A DNA stretch of 64,000 nucleotides from Thiomonas sp. FB-Cd (GTDB taxonomy: Bacteria; Pseudomonadota; Gammaproteobacteria; Burkholderiales; Burkholderiaceae_C): positions 1,736,001 through 1,800,000 of the forward strand of contig NZ_JPOE01000002.1 in assembly GCF_000733775.1 (NCBI RefSeq). The letters are read 5' to 3'. The position numbers were made by a program, and so were the translations under genes. The number at the start of each line of letters is the position of its first letter. The first letter of the stretch is position 1. Of the stretch, positions 39,879 to 48,676 are shown one piece after another. The notes beneath the pieces are model-generated. The model was not told the origin of the DNA. It was given only the letters and a program-made list of their open reading frames with translations, and ran no database searches.

Positions 39879-40489
39879 GCCTCCCCCTCGGCTTTACGGG
39901 CCCACTTTCGGGCATCATTCTCGGCATCATTTTCGGCTACGTGCTGGAAAACGCCGGATTTGGCAGCGGCTGCAAGCTGACGGCCCAACTTCGCTTCCAG
40001 GACTGGGCCGTGTTCAAGGTCATGTTCACCTCCATCGTGGTCGCATCCGGCGGTCTTTACCTCTTGCAAGGCTTGGGCTTCGTCAATGTCGTCAACGACA
40101 TGTTTGTCCCCTCCGTGTTCATCTGGGGTAGTACGTTTGGCGGCGTCTTGATCGGTGTGGGTATGGCGGTCGGCGGCTATTGCCCGGGCACCTCAATGGT
40201 CGCCCTGTTCTCCGGCAAGCTTGATGGGCTGGTCTTCCTGCTTGGACTCGGATTGGGCACGCTCGTCTTCAACGCCTTCTCCGGCTCGATTGAATCCTGG
40301 GCCTGGAAGCAAGTCGGTCCCGATTCCCTGACGCTTCCGCAACTCCTGCACATGCCGGTGTGGGCCGTGTGGGGCCTCCTGTTGGCTGTGTTGGTGGTGG
40401 TTGGCTATCTCACCCGCAACAAGATGCAGAACCGATCGGCTTCGGCGGCGCGTTCCCCGTCGAATATGGCAACGGCTCAACAGTCTTAA
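39875..40489 (+). CDS. YeeE/YedE-family transporter, C-terminal half (TsuA-like)
   Basis: The 204-residue membrane protein carries two more conserved cysteines, Cys33 in GFGSGCKLTAQLR and Cys103 in VGGYCPGTSM. With the Cys of the partner this matches the three-cysteine path described for TsuA-type thiosulfate uptake. It is translationally coupled to the first half through ATGA. A perfect hairpin follows the stop. Confidence 0.87.
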   Translation: MSLPLGFTGPLSGIILGIIFGYVLENAGFGSGCKLTAQLRFQDWAVFKVMFTSIVVASGGLYLLQGLGFVNVVNDMFVPSVFIWGSTFGGVLIGVGMAVGGYCPGTSMVALFSGKLDGLVFLLGLGLGTLVFNAFSGSIESWAWKQVGPDSLTLPQLLHMPVWAVWGLLLAVLVVVGYLTRNKMQNRSASAARSPSNMATAQQS

Positions 40490-40498
40490 ACTTTGCCC

Positions 40499-40533
40499 GG
40501 CGGATCCATGCAGTGTGTCTGCATGGATCCGCC
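40499..40533 (+). repeat. perfect 15-bp hairpin within the sulfur cluster
   Basis: GGCGGATCCATGCAG (40499-40513) and CTGCATGGATCCGCC (40519-40533) are perfectly complementary around TGTGT. It lies ten bases after the second YeeE gene. Without a T run it may stabilise the upstream mRNA end or partly terminate, lowering downstream expression relative to the transporter. Confidence 0.65.
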
Positions 40534-40666
40534 GTCGCCGCGTCAACAATCGCGCGCTGAATGTACACCAATCGGCGTCGTATTCGTTGAACCCAAACGA
40601 GCCAGGCTTGCTTCTGGCTGCGTATCGCACCTTTTCTTTTCCATTCCACAACCTGGAGATTTATCA

Positions 40667-40933
40667 ATGGCCACGTCCCGCCGCCTTAAGCTGTCCCACG
40701 CTTTGCCCGCGCTGGCTCTTGCCGCCGCCGTCGTTGCTCCGATGCCCCAAGCGCTGAGCAGCCTTTCCGCCACGACCGTGGCCCAAGCTGCGGCCAATCC
40801 CTGCGCTCCAAGCAACCCTTGTGCGCCCTCGGCCAAGAAGGCGGACAAGAAGATGGAGAAAAAGGCTGGCAATCCTTGCGCTCCGAGCAAGACGCAGCAC
40901 AAGTCGAGCAACCCCTGCGCGCCTTCAAAGTAA
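40667..40933 (+). CDS. secreted NPCAPS-repeat cysteine peptide
   Basis: The ATG at 40667, with CTGGAG upstream, gives 88 residues. A signal peptide (basic start, then ALALAAAVVAP) probably ends near AQA, about residue 42. The mature part is about 45 residues with four copies of NPCAPS (Cys46, 52, 71, 84) separated by Lys-rich linkers. No domain family is recognised. Regularly spaced cysteines in a secreted peptide suggest binding of metal or sulfane sulfur, or crosslinking; this is inference. It lies between the YeeE pair and the DUF6969-like gene, probably in one transcription unit. Confidence 0.75.
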   Translation: MATSRRLKLSHALPALALAAAVVAPMPQALSSLSATTVAQAAANPCAPSNPCAPSAKKADKKMEKKAGNPCAPSKTQHKSSNPCAPSK

Positions 40934-41006
40934 TTTAGGCCTGACACGAACAGGTTGCGCCGAGTCACGTCGCATCTGATTGAGACTCCAGGCGCACAGG
41001 TTTTCC

Positions 41007-41747
41007 ATGTCGAACGATTGGTCTGAGCAGTCATCACAATGCCGAATCGGCGACTCCGAATTGGAGGACCTGTTGCGCGCCGAGCCGCGTGCCCGCAAAG
41101 AGCAAATGCTCGAAGCGGCGGAAGATGTGCTGCGTTGCGTCCGCGCCTATTCGAGACGTAGCACCAGTGTGCTTGCCGATGTACTCGGCAAGCACACGCA
41201 TTTTGAGGAATGGGCCCATTACCCCGAACACGATGCCGTCGATACCCACAGCGGCTATCGCTTTTACTACCATGCGCATGCGGCGCGTGAGCGCGTGCGC
41301 GGTGAACATGGCCATTTCCACGTTTTCGGCCCGGCGCCAATTTCACGGCGCCGCAACCATGCAACCGCCAAGCCCGACGCAGACTACACCCACATTGTGG
41401 GCATATCCGTGGATGAGCGCGGCTTTCCGATGCGCCTGTTCACCACCAACAGATGGGTCACGGCCGAGCAGTGGCTGCCGGCTGCTAGCGTGATCCGCTC
41501 GATGCACAAGCTCGATCTGCGTCGAGCAAGACCTGTGCGTGCGGCGCGCTGGGTACAAGGCGTTGTGCACCTTTTTGGCGTGCAAATTGCCGCCATCGTC
41601 CGGCACCGCGACCACCGCATGGCCAGCAAGGCAGGCCATGCCGACCTCGAACGGCTATTTGAGGACCGGCGCAGTCATATCCTGAGTCAGTGTCGCGTTG
41701 ACCTGGCAAAACAATTTCAGTTTTTGGAGGGCGCCGGAGTCGGCTGA
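41007..41747 (+). CDS. DUF6969-like protein of unknown function
   Basis: The 246-residue protein has a His-rich core: HTHFEEWAHYPEHDAVD, then YRFYYHAHA and GEHGHFHVFG, then MRLFTTNRWVT. These resemble the uncharacterised family I know as DUF6969. The clustered His residues could bind a metal. No signal peptide or membrane helix is seen, so it is likely cytoplasmic. It lies inside the sulfur gene group, suggesting but not proving a role there. Confidence 0.6.
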   Translation: MSNDWSEQSSQCRIGDSELEDLLRAEPRARKEQMLEAAEDVLRCVRAYSRRSTSVLADVLGKHTHFEEWAHYPEHDAVDTHSGYRFYYHAHAARERVRGEHGHFHVFGPAPISRRRNHATAKPDADYTHIVGISVDERGFPMRLFTTNRWVTAEQWLPAASVIRSMHKLDLRRARPVRAARWVQGVVHLFGVQIAAIVRHRDHRMASKAGHADLERLFEDRRSHILSQCRVDLAKQFQFLEGAGVG

Positions 41748-41793
41748 AATTCGATCCCGATTCGGCATTTTTTTGTTCAACGAGGAGAAGAGT

Positions 41794-42780
41794 ATGAAAC
41801 TAGTGAAATGGATCGGTGTTGGCATTCTGGGAGCGGCTGCCCAGATTGCCTCGGCTGCAGGCACCCTGCCGGGGCCGCTGGTCACCCCGCAGTGGCTGCA
41901 TGAGCACCTGAACGAGGTCACCATCGTCGATATTCGCGACGACATGAAGACCTTCAGTGCAGAGCCCAAATTCGAAGTCGACAAGAAGACGGGCAAGAAA
42001 GATCTGGTGGAGACCGGCGGACATATCGCAGGCGCAATCTCCGTGGACTTCAACAAGATTCGGGAAGAGCGCACCGTCGACGGCGTGAAGATCAAGGCCC
42101 AGCTTCCGACGGCCGAGTACTTCACGAAAGTGATGGATGACTTCGGCCTGAACAAGACCGACAAGCCCCTCGTCATCGTTCCCACGGGTGAAAGCGTGGA
42201 CTCGATGGATATGGCTACCCGCCTGTATTTCCAACTGCGCTACTTCGGTGAACCGCGCGACAAGGTCGCGATCCTCAATGGCGGCGTTAACGCTTGGCTG
42301 CAGGCTGGCTTCCCGGTGAGCACGGATAAAGTCACCGCGACCAAAGGCAACTGGACCGCTGGTCCTGAGGACAAGGCAATCCTGGCCTCGATGCAGCAAG
42401 TCAAAGAGGGTCTGCAGAAGGGCTCAGAGCAGTTCGTCGACGCACGTCCCACGGCCCAATTTCTCGGTATTGTGAAGAAGCCGATCAACAAGACCGCAGG
42501 GCATCTTCCCGGCGCCCGCTCATTTCCGACGGATGCCATCGTCAAGCCCGTGGGCGCTGCTCACGAGTTCATGACGGCTGAAGACTACAAGAAGATCTAC
42601 GCCGAGTTCAACATCCAGCCCAACGTGCCGACGGTGACCTACTGCAATACGGGCCACTTGGCTTCAGGCGCTTGGTTCGTGACCCACGAAATCCTGGGCA
42701 ACAAGAACTCCAAGCTCTACGCCGGCTCCATGATCGAGTGGACCAATCTGGGTAACCCCACCATCGGTCTGCAACAGTAA
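41794..42780 (+). CDS. periplasmic two-domain rhodanese (sulfurtransferase)
   Basis: The 328-residue protein starts at 41794 with GAGGAG upstream. An N-terminal signal (GVGILGAAAQIASAAG) exports it. The first rhodanese domain has VPTGESVDS at the active-site position and lacks Cys, so it is structural. The second has TYCNTGHLASG with catalytic Cys284. It would move sulfane sulfur in the periplasm, perhaps from thiosulfate or from polysulfide produced by Sqr. It is the last gene of the cluster and is followed by a strong terminator. Confidence 0.85.
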   Translation: MKLVKWIGVGILGAAAQIASAAGTLPGPLVTPQWLHEHLNEVTIVDIRDDMKTFSAEPKFEVDKKTGKKDLVETGGHIAGAISVDFNKIREERTVDGVKIKAQLPTAEYFTKVMDDFGLNKTDKPLVIVPTGESVDSMDMATRLYFQLRYFGEPRDKVAILNGGVNAWLQAGFPVSTDKVTATKGNWTAGPEDKAILASMQQVKEGLQKGSEQFVDARPTAQFLGIVKKPINKTAGHLPGARSFPTDAIVKPVGAAHEFMTAEDYKKIYAEFNIQPNVPTVTYCNTGHLASGAWFVTHEILGNKNSKLYAGSMIEWTNLGNPTIGLQQ

Positions 42781-42834
42781 AAGTTCACCTGACGTCTTGC
42801 CGTCCATCGGGCGGCAGGATTTGGGTAGGCACGG

Positions 42835-42865
42835 AAAAGGAGGCGCCTTGGCGCCTCCTTTTTTT
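42835..42865 (+). terminator. intrinsic terminator of the sulfur cluster
   Basis: GGAGGCGCC (42839-42847) pairs with GGCGCCTCC (42850-42858), preceded by A and followed by seven T. It ends the rhodanese transcript. Confidence 0.92.
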
Positions 42866-42903
42866 CGTCGTGCCGTTGCGGCCGCGGCTTGTCGGCGCGT
42901 GGA

Positions 42904-43926
42904 TCAGATCACCACGGGCTCAAATTCGAGCGTGATGCCGAACTTTTGGGCAACGGCACGCTGTACGGCGCATGCAAGGGCCTTGATCTCCTCACCGCTA
43001 GCGCCGCCTTTGTTAACCAACACCAAGGCGTGGCGCGCATCCACAGCGGCGCGCCCCATGCTCTTGCCCTTCCAGCCGCTGGCGTCGATCATCCACGCAG
43101 CGGCCAGCTTGAAGGTGCCATCATCCAACGGGTAGCTCACAATCTCGGGAAAATCCTGCAGAATCTCGTTGCGGATCGTGCGATTCACCACCGGATTCTT
43201 GAAAAAACTTCCGGCATTGCCCAACAAGGCCGGATCCGGCAACTTGGCACGACGAATGGCGCACACCGCGTCGAAAATTTGCCGTGCGTCGGGTTCGGGA
43301 TGACCAAGTTTGCCAAAATGCCGCGACAGGTCGGCATACCCCAATACGGGTTGCCACGGCTTGGGAAGGCGCAGGCGCACCTGGGTGATGAGGGATTTGC
43401 CCGCCAGCTCGCGCTTGAACAGACTGTCCCGGTAGCCGAAGCGACAAGCCCGCGCATCCAGCGTAACCATGCGCCCAGTGGTCAGGTCGACCGCGTCGAG
43501 TGAGTCGAAACGGTCGGCCAGCTCCATCCCGTAGGCCCCGATGTTTTGCACCGGTGCGGCACCGACCGTGCCGGGAATGAGGGCCAGATTCTCCAGGCCC
43601 GGCAAGCCGATATCCAGGCTCCAGCGCACGAGCTCATGCCACTGGACCCCCGCTCCGGCTTCGATGATGGCCGCGTCGACATCGTCGCGCAGCACGCGCA
43701 TGCCGCCAATCTCCACCTTCACGACCAGTTGCTTTGGATCGTGGGTAATCAGAATATTGCTACCGCCGCCCAGCACGAGTTTCGGCAGCGCCCCCCATTG
43801 CGGGTGGTCCACCACGAGGCGCACATCGCGTGCGCTATGCACGCGCACCAAACGCTCCGCATGCGCCGCCACGCCAAACGTATTCATGGCGACCAAGGGC
43901 ACATGGGTTTCAAGTTGCAGGTCCAT
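42904..43926 (-). CDS. murB: UDP-N-acetylenolpyruvoylglucosamine reductase
   Basis: MurB makes UDP-N-acetylmuramic acid for peptidoglycan. The 340-residue product is of the E. coli type. FAD-binding motifs are [21 protein letters not shown] and [17 protein letters not shown], and the catalytic Ser is in NAGSFFKNP. It is divergent from yajQ with only 49 bases between starts, so their promoters must overlap. Confidence 0.95.
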   Translation of the reverse strand: MDLQLETHVPLVAMNTFGVAAHAERLVRVHSARDVRLVVDHPQWGALPKLVLGGGSNILITHDPKQLVVKVEIGGMRVLRDDVDAAIIEAGAGVQWHELVRWSLDIGLPGLENLALIPGTVGAAPVQNIGAYGMELADRFDSLDAVDLTTGRMVTLDARACRFGYRDSLFKRELAGKSLITQVRLRLPKPWQPVLGYADLSRHFGKLGHPEPDARQIFDAVCAIRRAKLPDPALLGNAGSFFKNPVVNRTIRNEILQDFPEIVSYPLDDGTFKLAAAWMIDASGWKGKSMGRAAVDARHALVLVNKGGASGEEIKALACAVQRAVAQKFGITLEFEPVVI

Positions 43927-43975
43927 ACAATGTGTTTTTGATCAAACGTCCATTATCCTCGTCAGGTCACGCGCC

Positions 43976-44461
43976 ATGCCTTCCTTTGATGCCGTCCTCG
44001 AACCCAATCTGATCGAAATCCGCAACGCCGTGGATCAGACCGGCAAGGAAACCGCCACCCGTTTTGACTTCAAAGGCAGCTCGGCAAAGGTGGAGCTCGC
44101 GGACAAGACGATTACCGCCTGGGCCGACACCGAGTTTCAGCTTGGACAGGTGCGTGACATCTTGCTGGGCAAGATGGCCAAGCGCCATGTCGACGTCCGT
44201 TTTCTCGATATGGGCAAGACCGAGAAAATTGGCGGCGACAAGGTCAAGCAGTCAATAACCGTCAAGTCCGGCATCCCGCAGGAGCTTGCCAAACGCATCA
44301 CCACGGCCGTCAAGGATTCCAAGCTCAAACTGCAATCGTCGATTCAAGGCGAAGTGGTGCGCATTTCCGGTGGCAAGCGCGATGATCTGCAAGCGGCCAT
44401 TGCCATGTTAGGCAAGGCCATCACCGACGCTCCGTTGTCGTTCAGCAATTTTCGCGACTGA
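43976..44461 (+). CDS. yajQ: YajQ-family nucleotide-binding protein
   Basis: The 161-residue product begins [20 protein letters not shown] and contains [17 protein letters not shown], typical of YajQ. Relatives bind cyclic di-GMP or other nucleotides and affect virulence and gene expression in some species. A long upstream frame extension is antisense to murB and is not used. The neighbours plsY and ybaK match the usual betaproteobacterial order. Confidence 0.92.
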   Translation: MPSFDAVLEPNLIEIRNAVDQTGKETATRFDFKGSSAKVELADKTITAWADTEFQLGQVRDILLGKMAKRHVDVRFLDMGKTEKIGGDKVKQSITVKSGIPQELAKRITTAVKDSKLKLQSSIQGEVVRISGGKRDDLQAAIAMLGKAITDAPLSFSNFRD

Positions 44462-44696
44462 CGCGTCCAGCTGTCGTCATCGCACTCCCATCGCGGCAAA
44501 GGCGCCTCGCTTTGGGCAGCCGCCAAACTCGAGGCCGGTGTCCGCTGCAGCATGTGTTTCCGCGACAGTCCGTGCCAATCACTTTGCGCCCGTACCGCGG
44601 CGCCTTGTGCTCAAAATGCCCGAGGAACCCTGACGCGATTGCATCGCTGATCGACCTCGCCAGCCTGCCACGCACAGCCCCCTGTCGGATCGGCCG

Positions 44697-45326
44697 TTAT
44701 GGGCGCTTCGCGCCAATGCGGCGCTCCTTGCCGTCCAAAAGATTGCGAATGTTCTGACGGTGTCGCCATACGACCAAGGCCGCAATGACGGTCACGGCCA
44801 CCAGCATGGCTGGGTCGGCTTGCCACACCAGACCGCTTCCGAACCAATCGTAAAACGGCGCAAACAGCGCTGCCGCTAGCGCAGCGACCGACGAATACCG
44901 ACTGAACATCGCGACGATCAGCCAAGTCGCCATTGTGGCCAACCCAAGCCACGGGTTGACGGCCATGAGGACGCCAGCAGCCGTGGCCACACCTTTGCCA
45001 CCCTTGAACTGGAAGAAAATGGGATAAAGGTGTCCAAGAAAGACTGCGATGGCCACGAGCGGTACGGCGGCATGGTCGAGAAAGCCAACGTGCTGGCCCT
45101 GATAGGCCAGCCATACAGGCAGCCAGCCCTTCAACGCATCCAGTGCCAAGGTCAGCGCTGCAGCCGGTTTGCTCCCTGTACGCAGCACGTTCGTCGCACC
45201 CGGATTGCCCGAGCCAAAACTGCGTGGATCCGGCAATCCCATGCCTCGACTCACAACCACGGCGAAGGCGATGGAACCAAGGAGATAGGAGGCCAACGCG
45301 GCAAGTAGGGCTGTGAGGATCGTCAT
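44697..45326 (-). CDS. plsY: glycerol-3-phosphate acyltransferase
   Basis: PlsY transfers an acyl group from acyl-phosphate to glycerol 3-phosphate, the first phospholipid step. The 209-residue protein has five or so membrane helices and the motifs [23 protein letters not shown] and FKGGKGVAT. The start at 45324-45326 (MTILTALLA) places the first helix correctly; the longer frame to 45395 is not conserved. Confidence 0.94.
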   Translation of the reverse strand: MTILTALLAALASYLLGSIAFAVVVSRGMGLPDPRSFGSGNPGATNVLRTGSKPAAALTLALDALKGWLPVWLAYQGQHVGFLDHAAVPLVAIAVFLGHLYPIFFQFKGGKGVATAAGVLMAVNPWLGLATMATWLIVAMFSRYSSVAALAAALFAPFYDWFGSGLVWQADPAMLVAVTVIAALVVWRHRQNIRNLLDGKERRIGAKRP

Positions 45327-45391
45327 GCGCAGCGATTCTATTGAACATATGCTCGCGCATGCCCCTTCCAAGCCCGATCCGACGCCCAGGG

Positions 45392-45733
45392 TCACATCGG
45401 CGAAGCCGTCCGGGCAGGAGGTGGCCCAGCGGGAGGTCTGCGCCTGTTGATTCCTGCTGCTCTGGATCCAAGCACGGCAAACAGATGGGACTTTGCGTGC
45501 GCCACATCCGGCCTCAATGCCGCGATCCTGCGCGCAGCCTCAGGCTCGGTCAACGCGTATTCGACGTCCAGGACGATGCCGCGTGCTGCCACCTTCGCCC
45601 TGACACCCGGCCTACGCAGGCCGCGTTCAAGTGCCCCCTCGTGCGACAACGCCATGCGTTGCGCGGCGGGAGCGTTCATGACAAGCCGCCAGCCCTTTTG
45701 CGCGACGCCAACTGCGATTGCGGGACCTGGCAT
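45392..45733 (-). CDS. possible small protein downstream of ybaK
   Basis: A 113-codon frame starts seven bases after the ybaK stop on the same strand. It reads like protein in its middle ([20 protein letters not shown], then [20 protein letters not shown]) but ends in a Pro/Arg-rich tail. I recognise no family and see no good ribosome site. It may be a real uncharacterised gene, a remnant, or a chance frame in GC-rich DNA. Without it, 45327-45739 is a 413-base gap. Confidence 0.25.
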   Translation of the reverse strand: MPGPAIAVGVAQKGWRLVMNAPAAQRMALSHEGALERGLRRPGVRAKVAARGIVLDVEYALTEPEAARRIAALRPDVAHAKSHLFAVLGSRAAGINRRRPPAGPPPARTASPM

Positions 45734-45739
45734 GCCTCA

Positions 45740-46234
45740 TCAAGTCAGCGGCAGAGCACACTCCACGGATTGGGCCTGCAGCAAGTCACGCAGCACTGAA
45801 GGCTGGATGCCCAGAAGCAGCCCGCGGCGCCCGCCATTGATGTAAATGCGCGCCAATGACAACACGCTGGCCTGCACGTAAATGTCCATGGGTTTGCGCA
45901 ACGCAAAGGGGGACGTGCCACCGACTTGATATCCGCTATGCCGCTGCGCCACTTCTGGAGTGCAGGGCTGAACACTCTTTGCACCGATCGCCCGGGCCAG
46001 GTTCTTTGTCGAAACTTGGCAGTCCCCGTGCATCAGCACCACCAAAGGCTTGGCCTGCTCGTTTTGCATGACAAGAGTCTTGATGACAGCGTGCAAGTCC
46101 AGCCCCAGGCATTCGGCCCCCCAAGCTGCGCCGCCGTGATCCACATACTCGTACGGATGCAAGGTGAATGCAACCTTCTTTGTGCGCAGCCAATTCGTGG
46201 CGGGGGTCTCAGTGGGGCGCCGGTTTGTGCTCAT
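45740..46234 (-). CDS. ybaK: Cys-tRNA(Pro)/Cys-tRNA(Cys) deacylase YbaK
   Basis: The 164-residue protein has the YbaK/EbsC fold, with ECLGLDLHAVIKTLV, a central VVLMHGDCQVSTKNLARA and the GYQVGGTSPFALRK loop. It clears cysteine mischarged to tRNA-Pro. The length matches E. coli YbaK. Confidence 0.92.
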   Translation of the reverse strand: MSTNRRPTETPATNWLRTKKVAFTLHPYEYVDHGGAAWGAECLGLDLHAVIKTLVMQNEQAKPLVVLMHGDCQVSTKNLARAIGAKSVQPCTPEVAQRHSGYQVGGTSPFALRKPMDIYVQASVLSLARIYINGGRRGLLLGIQPSVLRDLLQAQSVECALPLT

Positions 46235-46362
46235 GAGGATCGTTGGTCATGCGGGGGATTGGCTCCATTGCAGCAGGCTGGGTGCAATCTGCCAAGCCGG
46301 GCGTCGCCGGGGCCAAACCCATACCCCAAGCCGAGCCTGCGCGGCAGCCTAGAATCGGCACC

Positions 46363-47208
46363 ATGCTCGTACCAGCCAATGCCGACCTGCACTGCCACTC
46401 GACCGTGTCTGACGGCACGCTCGCACCGGCGGCACTGGCGCGCCGCGCGCACGCCAATGGAGTGCAGATCTGGGCCCTCACGGACCATGACGAAACCGGC
46501 GGCCTGCATGAAGCAGCGCAGGCAGCGCAGGCACTGGGCCTGCATTTCGTGCCCGGAGTTGAAATTTCCGTTTCGGTCGGCGACCAAACTGTGCATATCG
46601 TGGGCCTCGGAATCGACCCCTCCAACCCGCTATTGCTTGGCGGGCTGGCCCAGGTGCGCGCCGGGCGCGATGCGCGCGCGCACCTGATGGCCAAGGCGCT
46701 GGAACAGCATACCGCCATAAGCGGCGTGTACGAAGGCGTCAGCCGTTACGCGGGGAACCCCGCGCTCATTTCGCGCACCCATTTCGCGCGCTACCTTGTC
46801 GAGCAGGGCGTCTGTGGCACCACACATGAGGTCTTCGGCCGGTTTCTCACTCCAGGCAAGCCCGGCTACGTTGAACACACTTGGGCAACGTTGCAGGACG
46901 CTGTCGAGTGGATTCGCGCAGCTGGCGGCCAGGCCGTCATCGCGCATCCGGGCCGTTATCGATTCACGCCCACGGAGGAATGGGCGCTGTTTTCGAGCTT
47001 CAAGGAAATGGGAGGCGCTGGCGTGGAAGTCATGACCGGCAGCCACACGGCATCGGACTTTCGCAAGTATGCCAGCTTGGCGCTGGCATTCAACCTGCGT
47101 GCATCGCGCGGATCAGATTTCCACAGTGCCAGAGAAAGCCGCTGTGATCTGGGCCAACTGCCCGCGCTACCGGCTGATCTGCCCCCCATCTGGGAACTGC
47201 TGCACTAG
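46363..47208 (+). CDS. rnm: PHP-domain phosphoesterase (RNase AM/YciV-like)
   Basis: The 281-residue product from the ATG at 46363 has PHP metal motifs: ADLHCHSTVSDG, ALTDHDETGG, FVPGVEIS, VIAHPGRY and GSDFH. E. coli RNase AM is a 5'-3' exoribonuclease that also trims the 5' ends of ribosomal RNAs. A leftward extension of the frame is not conserved. It heads a plus-strand run with yciO, an M50 protease, pagL and trpS. Confidence 0.85.
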   Translation: MLVPANADLHCHSTVSDGTLAPAALARRAHANGVQIWALTDHDETGGLHEAAQAAQALGLHFVPGVEISVSVGDQTVHIVGLGIDPSNPLLLGGLAQVRAGRDARAHLMAKALEQHTAISGVYEGVSRYAGNPALISRTHFARYLVEQGVCGTTHEVFGRFLTPGKPGYVEHTWATLQDAVEWIRAAGGQAVIAHPGRYRFTPTEEWALFSSFKEMGGAGVEVMTGSHTASDFRKYASLALAFNLRASRGSDFHSARESRCDLGQLPALPADLPPIWELLH

Positions 47209-47252
47209 CGGCGACAACTCGACCCAGTCGCGCACACCCTTATCTTGCATCC

Positions 47253-47888
47253 ATGGCGCAATATTTCCATATCCATCCCGACAATCCACAAGCACGGCTC
47301 ATCAAGCAGGCTGCGGCCATCCTCCATGGTGGCGGGATCGCAGCCATTCCAACCGACTCGTCTTATGCCCTGGTCTGCCACCTGGACGACAAAGCGGCGG
47401 CTGAACGCCTGCGCCGCATCCGGCAAGTCGACGAAAAGCACCACCTCACGCTGCTTTGCAGTGACCTTTCTGAACTCGGGACCTACGCCGTGGTGGACAA
47501 CCGCCAATTCCGCCTGCTGCGTGCTGGCACTCCCGGCCCCTACACGTTCATCCTCGAGGCCACCAAGGAAGTCCCACGACGGGTGTCACACCCCTCGCGC
47601 AGGACGATCGGTGTGCGCGTACCCGAGCATGCCGTGACCCATGCTCTGCTCGCCGAACTCGGCCAGCCCCTTCTGGCCACCACCCTCATCATGCCCGCAC
47701 ACCAAGACCCCCTGAACGATCCCGAGGAGATCCGAGCCGTCCTGGAAAAACATGTGGAGCTTGTGCTGGACGCTGGACCCTGCCCGCATCAGCCCACGAC
47801 CGTGATCGACCTGACCGGGGATACGCCCGTCGTCGTGCGACTGGGACGCGGCGCACTAGCCCCACTGGGGCTAAGCGCGGAAATCTAA
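47253..47888 (+). CDS. yciO: YciO-type Sua5/YrdC family protein
   Basis: The 211-residue protein has the nucleotide-binding GGIAAIPTDSSYALVC and the segment PGPYTFILEATKEVPRR. YciO is related to the threonylcarbamoyl-AMP synthase TsaC/Sua5, which starts t6A modification of tRNA; YciO itself has weaker activity in E. coli. The TDSSYAL variant supports YciO rather than TsaC. Confidence 0.88.
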   Translation: MAQYFHIHPDNPQARLIKQAAAILHGGGIAAIPTDSSYALVCHLDDKAAAERLRRIRQVDEKHHLTLLCSDLSELGTYAVVDNRQFRLLRAGTPGPYTFILEATKEVPRRVSHPSRRTIGVRVPEHAVTHALLAELGQPLLATTLIMPAHQDPLNDPEEIRAVLEKHVELVLDAGPCPHQPTTVIDLTGDTPVVVRLGRGALAPLGLSAEI

Positions 47889-47970
47889 GGCCAACATCCC
47901 CGCCACATCTTCCCCTTGCACCCTGCCGCTCCACACCCCGCATAGGCCTCAAGCCCCAACAACTCGATTC

Positions 47971-48630
47971 ATGGACCAACTTATCCAGGCCGTAACGGTC
48001 TTTGCTTTACCGGTGCTGTTTGCCATCACCCTGCATGAAGCCGCACACGGCTACGCGGCGCGCCACTTCGGCGACAACACGGCCTACATGATGGGCCGGG
48101 TTTCGCTCAATCCGGCAAAGCACATCGATCCCATTGGCACCATTCTCGTACCACTGGTGCTTTACTTCGCAACCGGCGGAAACTTTTTGTTCGGTTACGC
48201 CAAACCGGTTCCTGTGAATTTCGGCGCCCTGCGCAACCCCAAGCGCGACATGATCTGGGTGGCCCTCGCGGGACCCGCTTCCAACTTCGTCCAAGCGTTC
48301 CTGTGGGGTTTGGCGCTCATCGTCCTGCACGCTCTCGGGGACAGCGAAATCTACTTCTACGATGTGGCCCGAGCCGGAGTCCTGGTCAATATCGTGATGT
48401 TCGTGTTCAACCTTTTTCCCATCCCCCCGCTCGACGGCGGCCGCGTGCTGGTTGGCCTGCTACCGGTGCGTCAGGCCATCGCGCTATCACGCATCGAGCC
48501 GTATGGTTTTTTCATCGTGATGGCCCTGGTTCTCACCGGCGTTGTGACCACGGTGTGGTTGATCCCGCTCATGGGGCTGACCCAAGCCGTGCTTAGCCTG
48601 CTGTTGACGCCCTTCCGGGTCTTGCTCTAA
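47971..48630 (+). CDS. site-2 protease family (M50) membrane metallopeptidase
   Basis: The 219-residue protein has about five membrane helices. The zinc motif HEAAH (HExxH) is in the first helix, and the third ligand region is FPIPPLDGGRVL. AGPASNFVQAF is also typical. There is no PDZ domain, so it belongs to the small Rip-like group. Its substrate is unknown. Confidence 0.9.
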   Translation: MDQLIQAVTVFALPVLFAITLHEAAHGYAARHFGDNTAYMMGRVSLNPAKHIDPIGTILVPLVLYFATGGNFLFGYAKPVPVNFGALRNPKRDMIWVALAGPASNFVQAFLWGLALIVLHALGDSEIYFYDVARAGVLVNIVMFVFNLFPIPPLDGGRVLVGLLPVRQAIALSRIEPYGFFIVMALVLTGVVTTVWLIPLMGLTQAVLSLLLTPFRVLL

Positions 48631-48676
48631 CTGTCCGCTTCATCTCCATCAGAACACAACGCTCCAACGTCCTTTT

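Noticed and set aside
43541..43975. Long 5' extension of yajQ
   Set aside because: It is antisense to murB; the YajQ family starts at MPSFD.
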